In this document: one piece after another, positions 14,601 to 28,350 of the stretch
Position numbering within the stretch: position 1 is the stretch's first letter
Layout of the letters: every line of letters starts with the position of its first letter
Source: Eledone cirrhosa
Lineage: Eukaryota; Mollusca; Cephalopoda; Octopoda; Eledonidae
DNA: 64,000 nt
Assembly (NCBI GenBank): GCA_964016885.1
Contig: OZ024742.1
Location: forward strand, 358,242,087 to 358,306,086
Direction of reading: 5' to 3'
Made by a program: the position numbers and the translations under genes
Notes under the pieces: model-generated
The model's input: only the letters and a program-made list of their open reading frames with translations
Databases searched by the model: none
Told to the model about the DNA's origin: nothing

Positions 14601-17600
14601 ATGATACCATGATCTGACTCACCAGTCTTGACTTGCCTCTCTAACTATGGTGTAATGTTGTAATTTATACCTTTATCTGACTCACCAGTCTTGACTTGCC
14701 TCTCTAACTATTGTGTAATGCTGCAAATGATACCTTGATCTGATTCACCAGTCTTGAGTTGCCAGTCTAAATATTGTGTAATGCTGCAAATGATACCTTG
14801 ATCTGACTCACCAGTCTTGACTTGCTTCTCTAACTATAGTGTAATGCTGCAAATGATACATTGATCTGACTCACCAGTTTTGACTTGCCTCTCTAACTAT
14901 TGTGTAATGTTGTAAATGATAACTTAATATGACTCATCAGTCTTGACTTGCCTCTCTAACTATGGTGTAATGTTGTAAATGATACCTTGATCTGAATCAC
15001 CAGTCTCGACTTGCCTCTCTAACTATTGTGTAATGCTGCAAATGATACCATGATCTGACTCACCAGTCTTGACTTGCCTCTCTAACTATTGTGTAATGTT
15101 GTAAATGATACCTTGATCTGACTCACCAGTCTTGACTTGCCTCTCTAACTATTGTGTAATGTTGTAAATGATATCTTGATCTGACTCACCAGTCTTGACT
15201 TGCCTCGCTAACTATCGTGTAACGCTGCAAATGATACCATGATCTGACTCACCAGTCTTGACTTGCCTCTCTAACTATGGTGTAATGTTGTAATTTATAC
15301 CTTTATCTGACTCAACAGTCTTGACTTGCATCCCTAACTATTGTGTAATGCTGCAAATGATACCTTGATCTGATTCACCAGTCTTGAGTTGCCTCTCTAT
15401 CTATTGTGTAATGTTGTAAATGATAACTTAATATGACTCACCAGTCTTGACTTGCCTCTCTAACTATTGTGTAATGCTGCAAATGATACCTTGATCTGAT
15501 TCACCAGTCTTGAGTTGCCAGTCTAAATATTGTGTAATGCTGCAAATGATACCTTGATCTGACTCACCAGTCTTGACTTGCTTCTCTAACTATTGTGTAA
15601 TGTTGTAAATGATACCTTGATCTGACTCACCAGTCTTGACTTGCCTCTCTAACTATTTGTGTAATGCTGTAAATGATACCTTGATCTGACTCACCAGTCT
15701 TGACTTGCCTCTCTAACTATTGTGTAATGTTGTAAATGATACCTTGATCTGACTCACCAGTCTTGACTTGCCTCTCTAACTATTGTGTACTGTTGTAAAT
15801 GATATCTTGATCTGACTCACCAGTCTTGACTTGCCTCTCTAACTATTGTGTAATGTTGTAAATGATACCTTGATCTGACTCACCAGTCTTGACTTGCCTC
15901 ACTAACTATTGTGTAATGTTGTAAATGAAATCTTGATCTGACTCAACAGTCTTGATTGCCTCTCTAACTATGGTGTAATGTTGTAAATGATACCTTTATC
16001 TGACTCAACGGTCTTGACTTGCCTCTCTAACTATTGTGTAATGCTGCAAATGATACCTTGATCTGACTCACCAGTCTTGAGTTGCCAGTCTAAATATTGT
16101 GTAATGCTGCAAATGATACCTTGATCTGACTCACCAGTCTTGAATTTGCTCTCCAACTAATGTGTAATGTTGTAAATGATACCTTGATCTAACCCACCAG
16201 TCTTGACATTCCTCTCTAACTATTGTTTAATGCTGCAAATGATACCTTGATCTGACATATCAGTCTTGTCTTGCCTCTCTAACTATTGTGTAATGCTGCA
16301 AATGATACCTTGATCTGACTCACCAGTCTTGACTTGCCTCTCGAACTATTGTGTAATGTTGTAAATGATACCTTGATCTGACTCACCAGTCTTGACTTGC
16401 CTCTCTAACTATTGTGTAATGTTGTAAATGATATCTTGATCTGACTCAACAGTCTTGACTTGCCTCGCTAACTATTGTGTAATGCTGCAAATGATACCAT
16501 GATCTGACTTACCAGTCTTGACTTGCCTCTCTAACTATTGTGTAATGTTGTAAATGATATCTTGATCTGACTAAACAGTCTTGACATTCCTCTCTAACTA
16601 TTGTGTAATGCTGTAAATGATACCTTAATATGACTCACCAGTCATGACTTGCCTCTCTAACTATTTGTGTAATGCTGTAAATGATACCTTGATCTGACTC
16701 ACCAGTCTTGACTTGCCTCTCTAACTATTGTGTAATGTTGTAAATGATACCTTGATCTGACTCACCAGTCTTGACTTGCCTCTCTAACTATTTGTGTAAT
16801 GCTGTAAATGATACCTTGATCTGACTCACCAGTCTTGACTTGCCTCTCTAACTATTGTGTAATGTTGTAAATGATACCTTGATCTGACTCACCAGTCTTG
16901 ACTTGCCTCTCTAACTATTGTGTAATGTTGTAAATGATACCTTGATCTGACTCACCAGTCTTGACTTGCCTCTCTAACTATTGTGTAATGTTGTAAATGA
17001 TACCTTGATCTGACTCACCAGTCTTGACTTGCCTCTCTAACTATTGTGTAATGTTGTAAATGATATCTTGATCTGACTCACCAGTCTTGACTTGCCTCGC
17101 TAACTATCGTGTAATGCTGCAAATGATACCATGATCTGACTCACCAGTCTTGACTTGCCTCTCTAACTATGGTGTAATGTTGTAATTTATTCCTTTATCT
17201 GACTCAACAGTCTTGACTTGCATCTCTAACTATTGTGTAATGCTGCAAATGATACCTTGATCTGATTCACCAGTCTTGAGTTGCCTCTCTAACTATTGTG
17301 TAATGTTGTAAATGATAACTTAATATGACTCACCAGTCTTGACTTGCCTCTCTAACTATGGTGTAACGTTGTAAATGATTTCTTGATCTGACTCACCAGT
17401 CTTGACTTGCCTCGCTAACTATTGTGTAATGCTGCAAATGATACCATGATCTGACTTACCAGTCTTGACTTGCCTCTCTAACTATTGTGTAATGCTGCAA
17501 ATGATACCTTGATCTGATTCACCAGTCTTGAGTTGCCAGTCTAAATATTGTGTAATGCTGCAAATGATACCTTGATCTGACTCACCAGTCTTGACTTGCT

Positions 17601-17960
17601 TCTCTAACTATTGTGTAATGTTGTAAATGATACCTTGATCTGACTCACCAGTCTTGACTTGCCTCTCTAACTATAGTGTAATGCTGCAAATGATACATTG
17701 ATCTGACTCACCAGTTTTGACTTGCCTCTCTAACTATTTGTGTAATGCTGTAAATGATACCTTGATCTGACTCACCAGTCTTGACTTGCCTCTCTAACTA
17801 TTGTGTAATGTTGTAAATGATACCTTGATCTGACTCACCAGTCTTGACTTGCCTCTCTAACTATTGTGTACTGTTGTAAATGATATCTTGATCTGACTCA
17901 CCAGTCTTGACTTGCCTCACTAACTATTGTGTAATGTTGTAAATGAAATCTTGATCTGAC
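8700..17960. repeat. Second higher-order domain of the 63-bp satellite
   Basis: This domain is rich in a variant unit reading gagttgccagtctaaatatt and in ccatgatctgacttacc variants, which are absent from the first 7.5 kb. The marker gaatttgctctccaactaat occurs at 7,946, 12,612 and 16,142 (spacings 4,666 and 3,530 bp, about 74 and 56 units). The marker catccctaac occurs at 10,096, 11,736 and 15,329 (1,640 and 3,593 bp, about 26 and 57 units). The marker tctttatcta occurs at 8,711, 10,666 and 13,503. Segments of tens of units are therefore duplicated in several nested lengths. The limits given are approximate. Confidence 0.8.
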
Positions 17961-20900
17961 TCTACAGTCTTGATTGCCTGTCTAACTATTATTGTAGTGC
18001 TGCAAATGATACCTTGATCTGACTCACCAGTCTTGACTTTGGTCTCTAACTATTGTGTAATGCTGCAAATGATAACTTGATCTGACATATCAGTCTTGTC
18101 TAGCCTCTCTAACTATTGTGTAATGCTGTAAATGATACCTTGATCTGACTCACCAGTCTTGACTTGCCTCTCTAACTATTGTGTAATGCTGCAAATGATA
18201 CCTTGATCTGACTCACCAGTCTTGAGTTGCCAGTCTAAATATTGTGTAATGCTGCAAATGATACCTTGATCTGACTCACCAGTCTTGACTTTGCTCTCCA
18301 ACTATTGTGTAATGTTGTAAATGATACCTTGATCTGACCCACCAGTCTTGACATTCCTCTCTAACTATTGTGTAATGCTGCAAATGATACCATGATCTGA
18401 CATATCAGTCTTGTCTTGCCTCTCTAACTATTGTGTAATGCTGCAAATGATACCTTGATTTGACTCACCGGTCTTGACTTGCCTCTCGAACTATTGTGTA
18501 ATGTTGTAAATGATACCTTGATCTGACTCACCAGTCTTGACTTGCCTCTCTAACTATTGTGTAATGTTGTAAATGATATCTTGATCTGACACAACAGTCT
18601 TGACTTGCCTCGCTAACTATTGTGTAATGCTACAAATGATACCATGATCTGACTTACCAGTCTTGACTTGCCTCTCTAACTATTGTGTAATGTTGTAAAT
18701 GATACCTCTATCTGAGTCACCAGTCTTGACTTGCCTCTCGAACTATTGTGTAATGCTGCAAATGATACCTTGATCTGACTCACCAGTCTTGACTTGCCTC
18801 TCTAACTGTTGTGTAGTGCTGCAAATGATACCTTGATCTGACTCACCAGTCTTGAGTTGCCAGTCTAAATATTGTGTAATGCTGCATCTGATACCTTGAT
18901 CTGACTCACCAGTCTTGACTTGCTGCTTTAACTATTGTGGAATGTTGTAAATGATACCTTGATCTGACTCACCAGTCTTGACTTGCTTCTCTAACTATTG
19001 TGTAATGCTGCAAATGATACCTTGATCTGACTCCCCAGTCTTGAGTTGCCAGTCTAAATATTGTGTAATGCTGCATCTGATACCTTGATCTGACTCACCA
19101 GTCTTGACTTGCTGCTTTAACTATTGTGGAATGTTGTAAATGATACCTTGATCTGACTCACCAGTCTTGACTTGCTTCTCTAACTATTGTGTAATGCTGA
19201 AAATGATACCATGATCTCACTTACCAGTCTTGACTTTCCTCTCTAACTATTGTGTAATGCTGCAAATGATACCTTGATCTGACTCATCAGTCTTGACTTG
19301 CCTCTCTAACTATTGTGTAATGCTGCAAATGATACCTCGATTTGACTCACCAGTCTTGACTTGCCTCTCTAACTATTGTGTAATGCTGCAAATGATACCT
19401 TGATCTGACTCCCCAGTCTTGACTTGCCTCTCTAACTATTTGTGGAATGCTGAAAATGATACCTTCATCTGACTCACCAGTCTTGACTTGCCTCTCTAAC
19501 TATTGTGTAATGTTGTAAATGATACCTTTATCTGAGTCACCAGTCTTGACTTGCCTCTCTAACTATTGTGTAATGCTGTAAATGATACCTTAATATGATT
19601 CACCAGTCTTGACTTGCCTCTCTAACTATGGTGTAATGTTGTAAATGATACCTTGATCTGAATCACCAGTCTTGACTTGCCTCTCTAACTATTGTGTAAT
19701 GTTGTAAATGATATCTTGATCTGACTCACCAGTCTTGACTTGCCTCGCTAACTATTGTGTAATGCTGCAAATGATAGCATGATCTCACTTACCACTCTTG
19801 ACTTGCCTCTCTAACTATGGTGTAATGTTGTAAATGATACCTTTATCTGACTCAACAGTCTTGACTTGCTTCTCTAACTATTGTGTAATGCTGCAAATGA
19901 TACCTTGATCTGACTCACCAGTCTTGAGTTGCCGGTCTAAATATTGTGTAATGCTGCATCTGATACATTGATCTGACTCACCAGTCTTGACTTGCCTCTT
20001 TAACTATTGTGGAATGTTGTAAATGATACCTTAATCTGACTGACCAGTCTTGACTTGCATCTCTAACTATTGTGTAATGTTGTAAATGATACCTTGATCT
20101 GATTCACAAGTCTTGACTTGCTTCTCTCACTATTGTGGAATGCTGAAAATGATACCTTCATCTGACTCACCAGTCTTGACTTGCCTCTCTAACTATTGTG
20201 TAATGTTGTAAATGATACCTTTATCTGACTCACCAGTCTTGACTTGCCTCTCTAACTATTGTGTAATGTTGTAAATGATACCTTTATCTGAGTCACCAGT
20301 CTTGACTTGCCTCTCTAACTATTGTGTAATGCTGTAAATGATACCTTAATATGACTCACCAGTCTTGACTTGCCTCTCTAACTATGGTGTAATGTTGTAA
20401 ATGATACCTTGATCTGACTCACCAGTCTTGACTTTCCTCTCTAACTATTGTGTAATGCTGCAAATGATACCTTGATCTGACTCATCAGTCTTGTCTTGCC
20501 TCTCTAACTATTGTGTAATGCTGCAAATGATACCTTGATTTGACTCACCAGTCTTGACTTGCCTCTCTAACTATTGTATAATGCTGCAAATTATACCTTG
20601 ATCTAACTCACCAGTCTTGTCTTGCCTCTCTAACTATTGTGTAATGTTGTAAATGATACCTTGATCTGACTCACCAGTCTTGACTTGCCTCTCTAACTAT
20701 TGTGTAATGCTGCAAATGATACCTTGATCTGACTCACCAGTCTTGACTTGCCTCTCTAACTATGGTGTAATGTTGTAAATTATACCTTTATCTGACTCAA
20801 CAGTCTTGACTTGCCTCTCTAACTATTGTGTAATGCTGCAAATGATACATTGATCTGATTCACCAGTCTTGAGTTGCCAGTCTAAATATTGTGTAATGCT

Positions 20901-22060
20901 GCAAATGATACCTTGATCTGACTCACCAGTCTTGACTTGCCTCTCTAACTATTGTGTAATGCTGCAAATGATACCTTGATCTGACTCCCCAGTCTTGACT
21001 TGCCTCTCTAACTATTTGTGGAATGCTGAAAATGATACCTTCATCTGACTCACCAGTCTTGACTTGCCTCTCTAACTATTGTGTAATGTTGTAAATGATA
21101 CCTTTATCTGAGTCACCAGTCTTGACTTGCCTCTCTAACTATTGTGGAATGTTGTAAATGATACCTTGATCTGACTGACCAGTCTTGACTTGCATCTCTT
21201 ACTATTGTGTAATGTTGTAAATGATACCTTGATCTGACTCACCAGTCTTCACCTGCCTCTCTAACTATTGTGTAATGCTGCAAATGATGCCTTGATTTGA
21301 CTCACCAGTCTTGACTTGCCTCTCTAACTATGGTGTAATGTTGTAAATGATACCTTGATCTGACTCACCAGTCTTGACTTGCCTCTCTAACTATTGTGTA
21401 ATGCTGAAAATGATACCATGATCTGACTTACCACTCTTGACTTGCCTCTCTAACTATGGTGTAATGTTTTAAATGATACCCTGATCTGACTCAACAGTCT
21501 TGACTTGCCTCTCTAACTGTTGTGTAGTGCTGCAAATGATACCTTGATCTGACTCACTAGTCTTGAGTTGCCAGTCTAAATATTGTGTAATGCTGCAAAT
21601 GATACCTTGATCTGACTCACCAGTCTTGACTTGCCCCTCTAACTATTATGTAATGTTTTAAATGTTACCTTGATCTGAATCACAAGTCTTGACTTGCCTC
21701 TCTAACTATTGTGTAATGTTGTAAATGATACCTTGATCTGAGCCACCAGACTTGACTTGCCTCACTAACTATCGTGTAATGCTGAAAATTATACCTTGAT
21801 CTGACTCACCTGTCTTGACTTGCCTCTCTAACTATCGTGTAACGTTATAAATGATACCTTCTTCTGACTCACCAGTCTTGACTTGCCTCTCTAACTATTG
21901 TGTAATTCTGAAAATGATACCATGATCTGACTTACCACTCTTGACTTGCCTCTCTAACTATTGTGTAATGCTGTAAATGATACCTTAATATGACTCACCA
22001 GTCTTGACTTGCCTCTCTAACTATGGTGTAATGTTGTAAATGATACCATGATCTCACTTA

Positions 22061-25000
22061 CCACTCTTGACTTGCCTCTCTAACTATGGTGTAATGTTGT
22101 AAATGATACCTTTATCCGACTCAACAGTCTTGACTTGCCTCTCTAACTATTGTGTAATGCTGCAAATGATACCTTGATCTGACTCACCAGTCTTGAGTTG
22201 CCAGTCTAAATATTGTGTAATGCTGCATCTGATACCTTGATCTGACTCACCAGTCTTGACTTGCCTCTTTGACTATTGTGGAATGTTGTAAATGATACCT
22301 TGATCTGACTGACCAGTCTTGACTTGCATCTCTTACTATTGTGTAATGTTGTAAATGATACCTTGATCTGACTCACCAGTCTTGACTTGCCTCTCTAACT
22401 ATTGTGTAATGCTGCAAATGATACCTTGATCTGACTCCCCAGTCTTGACTTGCCTCTCTGACTATTGTGGAATGCTGAAAATGATACCTTCATCTGACTC
22501 ACCAGTCTTGACTTGCCTCTCTAACTATTGTGTAATGTTGTAAATGATACCTTTATCTGAGTCACCAGTCTTGACTTGCCTCTCTAACTATTGTGTAATG
22601 CTGTAAATGATACCTTAGTATGACTCACCAGTCTTGACTTGCCTCTCTAACTATGGTGTAATGTTGTAAATGATACCTTGATCTGACTCACCAGTCTTGA
22701 CTTGCCTCTCTAACTATTGTGTAATGCTGCAAATGATAACTTGATCTGACTGATCAGTCTTAACTTGCCACTCTAACTATTGTGTAATGCTGCAAATGAT
22801 GCCTTGATTTGACTCACCAGTCTTGTCTTGCCTCTCAAACTATCGTGTAATGTTGTAAATGATACCATGATCTGACTTACCACTCTTGACTTGCCTCTCT
22901 AACTATGGTGTAATGTTTTAAATGATACCTTGATCTGACTCACCAGTCTTGACTTGCCTCTCTAACTGTTGTGTAGTGCTGCAAATGATACCTTGATCTG
23001 ACTCACCAGTCTTGAGTTGCCAGTCTAAATATTGTGTAATGCTGCAAATGATACCTTGATCTGACTCACCAGTCTTGACTTGCCCCTCTAACTATTATGT
23101 AATGTTTTAAATGTTACCTTGATCTGAATCACAAGTCTTGACTTGCCTCTCTAACTATTGTGTAATGTTGTAAATGATACCTTGATCTGAGCCACCAGAC
23201 TTGACTTGCCTCACTAACTATCGTGTAATGCTGAAAATTATACCTTGATCTGACTCACCTGTCTTGACTTGCCTCTCTAACTATCGTGTAACGTTATAAA
23301 TGATACCTTCTTCTGACTCACCAGTCTTGACTTGCCTCTCTAACTATGGTGTAATGCTGCAAATGATACCTTGATCTGACATATCAGTCTTGACTTGCCT
23401 TTCTAACTATCGTGTAACGTTATAAATGATACCTTCTTCTGACTCACCAGTCTTGACTTGCCTCTCTAACTATTTTGTAATTCTGAAAATGATACCATGA
23501 TCTGACTTACCACTCTTGACTTGCCTCTCTAACTATTGTGTAATGCTGTAAATGATACCTTAATATGACTCACCAGTCTTGACTTGCCTCTCTAACTATG
23601 GTGTAATGTTGTAAATGATACCCTGATCTGACTCACCAGTCTTGACTTGCCTCTCTAACTATTGTGTAATGCTGCAAATGATAACTTTATCTCACTGATC
23701 AGTCTTAACTTGCCTCTCTAACTATTGTGTAATGCTGCAAATGATGCCTTGATTTGACTCACCAGTCTTGACTTGCCTCTCAAACTGTCGTGTAATGTTG
23801 TAAATGATACCTTGCTCTGACTCACCAGTTTTGTCTTGCCTCGCTAACTATTGTGTAATGCTGAAAATGATACCTTTATCTGACTTACCAGTCTTGACTT
23901 GCCTCTCTAACTATTGTGTAATGTTGTAAATGATACCTTTATCTGAGTCACCAGTCTTGACTTGCCTCTCTAACTATTGTGTAATGCTGTAAATGATACC
24001 TTAATATGACTCACCAGTCTTGACTTGCCTCTCTAACTATGGTGTAATGTTGTAAATGATACCTTGATCTGACTCACCAGTCTTGACTTGCCTCTCTCAC
24101 TATTGTGTAATATTGTAAATGATACCTTGATCTGACTCACCAGTCTTGACTTGCCTCTCTAACTATTGTGTAATGCTGCAAATGATACCTTGATCTGACT
24201 CCCCAGTCTTGACTTGCCTCTCTAACTATTTGTGTAATGCTGTAAATGATACCTTGATCTGACTCACCAGTCTTGACTTGCCTCTCTAACTATGGTGTAA
24301 TGTTGTAAATTATACCTTTATCTGACTCAACAGTCTTGACTTGCCTCTCTAACTATTGTGTAATGCTGCAAATGATACCTTGATCTGATTCACCAGTCTT
24401 GAGTTGCCAGTCTAAATATTGTGTAATGCTGCAAATGATACCTTGATCTGACTCACCAGTCTTGACTTGCCTCTCTAACTATTGTGTAATGCTGCAAATG
24501 ATACCTTGATCTGATTCACCAGTCTTGAGTTGCCAGTCTAAATATTGTGTAATGCTGTAAATGATATCTTGATCTGACTCACCAGTCTTGACTTGCCTCT
24601 GTAACTATTGTGTAATGTTGTAAATGATACCTTGATCTGACTCACCAGTCTTGACTTGCCTCTCTAAATATTGTGTAATGCTGTAAATGAGACCTTGATC
24701 TGACTCACCGTTCTAGACTTACCTCTCTCGCTATTGCGTGATGTTGTAAATGATAACTTGATCTGACTCACCAGTCTTGACTTGCCTCTTTAACTATTGT
24801 GTAATGTTGTAAATCATACCTTGATCTGACTCACCAGTCTTAACTTGCCTCTCTAACTATTGTGGAATGCTGAAAATGATACCTTCATCTGACTCACCAG
24901 TCTTGACTTGCCTCTCTAACTATTTGTGTAATGCTGTAAATGATACCTTGATCTGACTCACCAGTCTCGACTTGCCTCTCTAACTATGGTGTAATGTTGT

Positions 25001-26514
25001 AAATGTTACCTTGATCTGAATCACCAGTCTTGACTTGCCTCTCTAACTATTGTGGAATGCTGAAAATGATACCTTCATCTGACTCACCAGTCTTGACTTG
25101 CCTCTCTAACTATTGTGTAATGCTGTAAATGATAACTTAATATGACTCACCAGTCTTGACTTGCCTCTCTAACTATTGTATAATGCTGCAAATGATACCA
25201 TGATCTCACTTACCACTCTTGACTTGCCTCTCTAACTATGGTGTAATGTTGTAAATGATACCTTTATCCGACTCAACAGTCTTGACTTGCCTCTCTAACT
25301 ATTGTGTAATGCTGCAAATGATACCTTGATCTGACTCACCAGTCTTGAGTTGCCAGTCTAAATATTGTGTAATGCTGCATCTGATACCTTGATCTGACTC
25401 ACCAGTCTTGACTTGCCTCTTTGACTATTGTGGAATGTTGTAAATGATACCTTGATCTGACTGACCAGTCTTGACTTGCATCTCTTACTATTGTGTAATG
25501 TTGTAAATGATACCTTGATCTGACTCACCAGTCTTGACTTGCCTCTCTAACTATTGTGTAATGCTGCAAATGATACCTTGATCTGACTCCCCAGTCTTGA
25601 CTTGCCTCTCTGACTATTGTGGAATGCTGAAAATGATACCTTCATCTGACTCACCAGTCTTGACTTGCCTCTCTAACTATTGTGAAATGTTGTTAATGAT
25701 ACCTTGATCTGACTCACCAGTCTTGACTTGCCTCTCTAACTATTGTGTAATGCTGTAAATGATACCTTAGTATGACTCACCAGTCTTGACTTGCCTCTCT
25801 AACTATGGTGTAATGTTGTAAATGATACCTTGATCTGACTCACCAGTCTTGACTTGCCTCTCTAACTATTGTGTAATGCTGCAAATGATAACTTGATCTG
25901 ACTGATCAGTCTTAACTTGCCACTCTAACTATTGTGTAATGCTGCAAATGATGCCTTGATTTGACTCACCAGTCTTGTCTTGCCTCTCAAACTATCGTGT
26001 AATGTTGTAAATGATACCATGATCTGACTTACCACTCTTGACTTGCCTCTCTAACTATGGTGTAATGTTTTAAATGATACCTTGATCTGACTCACCAGTC
26101 TTGACTTGCCTCTCTAACTGTTGTGTAGTGCTGCAAATGATACCTTGATCTGACTCACCAGTCTTGAGTTGCCAGTCTAAATATTGTGTAATGCTGCAAA
26201 TGATACCTTGATCTGACTCACCAGTCTTGACTTGCCCCTCTAACTATTATGTAATGTTGTAAATGTTACCTTGATCTGAATCACAAGTCTTGACTTGCCT
26301 CTCTAACTATTGTGTAATTTTGTAAATGATACCTTGATCTGAGCCACCAGTCTTGACTTGCCTCACTAACTATCGTGTAATGCTGAAAATTATACCTTGA
26401 TCTGACTCACCTGTCTTGACTTGCCTCTCTAACTATCGTGTAACGTTATAAATGATACCTTCTTCTGACTCACCAGTCTTGACTTGCCTCTCTAACTATG
26501 GTGTAATGCCGCAA
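22061..26514. repeat. Third higher-order duplication in the satellite (3,152-bp offset)
   Basis: The segment 22,061-23,360 recurs at about 25,213-26,514, an offset of 3,152 bp (50 units + 2 bases). Markers are tttatccgac at 22,111 and 25,263, and ttgcccctct at 23,080 and 26,232. The latter marker also occurs at 21,631, exactly 23 units (1,449 bp) before 23,080. Near the right end, cacgtatctt at 26,786 and 27,101 marks a 315-bp (5-unit) duplication. The duplication unit thus differs from domain to domain along the array. Confidence 0.85.
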
Positions 26515-27574
26515 ATGATACCTTTATCTGACTCACCAGTCTTGACTTGCCTCTCTAACTATTGTGTAATGCTGCAAATGATACCTTGATCTGACATATC
26601 AGTCTTGACTTGCCTTTCTAACTATTATGTAATGTTGTAAATGATACTTTGTTCTGACTCACCAGTCTTGACTTGCCTCTCTAACTATTGTGTAATGTTG
26701 TAAATGATACCTTGATCTGACTCACCAGTCTTGACTTGCCTTTCTAACTATTGTGTAATGTTTTAAATGATACCTTTATCTGACTCACGTATCTTGACTT
26801 GCCTCTCTAACTATTGTGTAATGCCGCAAATGATACCTTTATCTGACTCACCAGTCTTGACTTGCCTCTCTAACTATTGTGTAATGCTGCAAATGATACC
26901 TTGATCTGACATATCAGTCTTGACTTGCCTTTCTAACTATTATGTAATGTTGTAAATGATACTTTGTTCTGACTCACCAGTCTTGACTTGCCTCTCTAAC
27001 TATTGTGTAATGTTGTAAATGATACCTTGATCTGACTCACCAGTCTTGACTTGCCTTTCTAACTATTGTGTAATGTTTTAAATGATACCTTTATCTGACT
27101 CACGTATCTTGACTTGCCTCTCTAACTATTGTGTAATGCTGCAACTGATACCTTGATCTGACTCACCAGTCTTGAGTTGCCTCTCTAACTATTGTGTAAT
27201 GCTACAAATGATACCTTGATCTGACTCACCAGTCTTGACTTGCCTCTCTAACTCTTGTGTAATGCTGCAAATGATACCTTGATCTGACTCACCAGTCTTG
27301 ACTTACCTCTCTAACTATTGTGTAATGCTGCAAATGATACCTTGATCTGACTCACCAGTCTTGACTTGCCTCTCTAACTATTTGTGTAATGCTGTAAATG
27401 ATACCTTGATCTGACTCACCAGTCTTGAATTGCCTCTCTAACTATTGTGTAATGTTGTAAATGATACCTTGATCTGACTCACCAGTCTTGAGTTGCCTCT
27501 CTAACTATTGTGTAATGTTGTAAATGATACCTTGATCTGACTCACCAGTCTTGACTTGCCTCTCTAACTATTGT

Positions 27575-28260
27575 ACATATGTCATATGACAACAAGAAGA
27601 AAGTGTTAATATATAATTTTCTGAATACTAGAGGCAATATATATTGAGGTGACATTCACAAAATTCTAGATTTGATTCTACTGCAAGGCATCTTGGGCAA
27701 GTGTCTATTTCCCATTGAGTTTCACCTGTGTATAAAACTGTGTAGAAATTGTGTGAAGTCTGCTACTCTTGGGTCCCAAATATGTGGGGGGGGGGATTAG
27801 TGGGGGGATTGCATAAGCAGGGAGGGTGTCTGGAAAATTGAAAATTTTTCTAGATTGTCTTCTGTGAGAATTAGTTATTTAGTTTACATATTGAGACAGC
27901 AAAACATCCTATTTATTTTACAATGTATGGTATTTCTAGTAATGTACTTTTTGTCAGAATCCTCTGACAAGCCTTCCAGAAAGTCCTATCAGAAACAACC
28001 ATCTTCATATGATCCAGCTGGGTCTCCAGGTAAGACTAACCAAGATTATGGATATTAACAAACCATTTTGGATATTGGAATAATTACCTTTGCTTCTTGA
28101 TATGCTCTCTATTGTTAACAATCCATTTATGTATTAAGGTTGTGAGCTACTGTCACTCAAATATAGAGCAAGAAATGTTATGTGCCTTGCTCAGTGGTCT
28201 ATCAAGATGGGTGTAGGTTGGTTTTAATTCACCTCTGGTGTCATTAGTGCAGCATCTTAA
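27575..28260. other. Satellite right flank, AT-rich, no gene seen
   Basis: Just past the array is gtcatatgac, a perfect 10-bp palindrome (27,581-27,590). There is a G-run at about 27,785. The segment 27,955-28,065 is an old dispersed repeat related to 61,775-61,890; both share blocks such as gatc(c/t)(a/g)gct(g/a)g and cc(a/t)ccaag-type words. I see no coding exon. Confidence 0.6.
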
Positions 28261-28267
28261 CTTTACA

Positions 28268-28350
28268 GCTATTATCATCATCATCACAACCAACACCACC
28301 ACCATCATCGTCATTTAATGTCTGGTTCTCCTCATAGCAAGGGCTGGACT
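28268..28350 (-). mobile_element. LINE/SINE 3'-tail fragment
   Basis: A (TCA)n tract followed by gtcatttaatgtctggttct and agcaagggctgg. This is the degenerate mirror of the (GAT)n-tailed RTE-like 3' ends seen elsewhere in the window. A related relic with the same agcaagggctgg word is at 60,135-60,190. Confidence 0.5.

Larger units (their letters stand above)
1..27574. repeat. 63-bp satellite array, about 437 units
   Basis: Continuous head-to-tail array. A unit reads approximately gactcaccagtcttgacttg, then cctctctaactattgtgtaa, then tgttgtaaatgataccttga, then tct (63 bp). Most units differ from this by a few substitutions. Some are 64 bp with an extra t (ctatttgtg), and a few are 62 bp (cttgattgcc). 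The window opens inside a unit, so the left end is not seen. The right end is abrupt at about 27,574, after ctaactattgt. No transposon, gene or telomeric repeat interrupts it. One strand carries a 21-codon frame per unit, but the consensus holds a stop codon (TAG) in every unit, so it is not a coding array. Function unknown: it could be centromeric, pericentromeric or an interstitial satellite block. Confidence 0.98.

Noticed and set aside
1..27574. CRISPR-like array
   Set aside because: Period and sequence are continuous without unique spacers; every part of the 63-bp unit is repeated, so this is a satellite.
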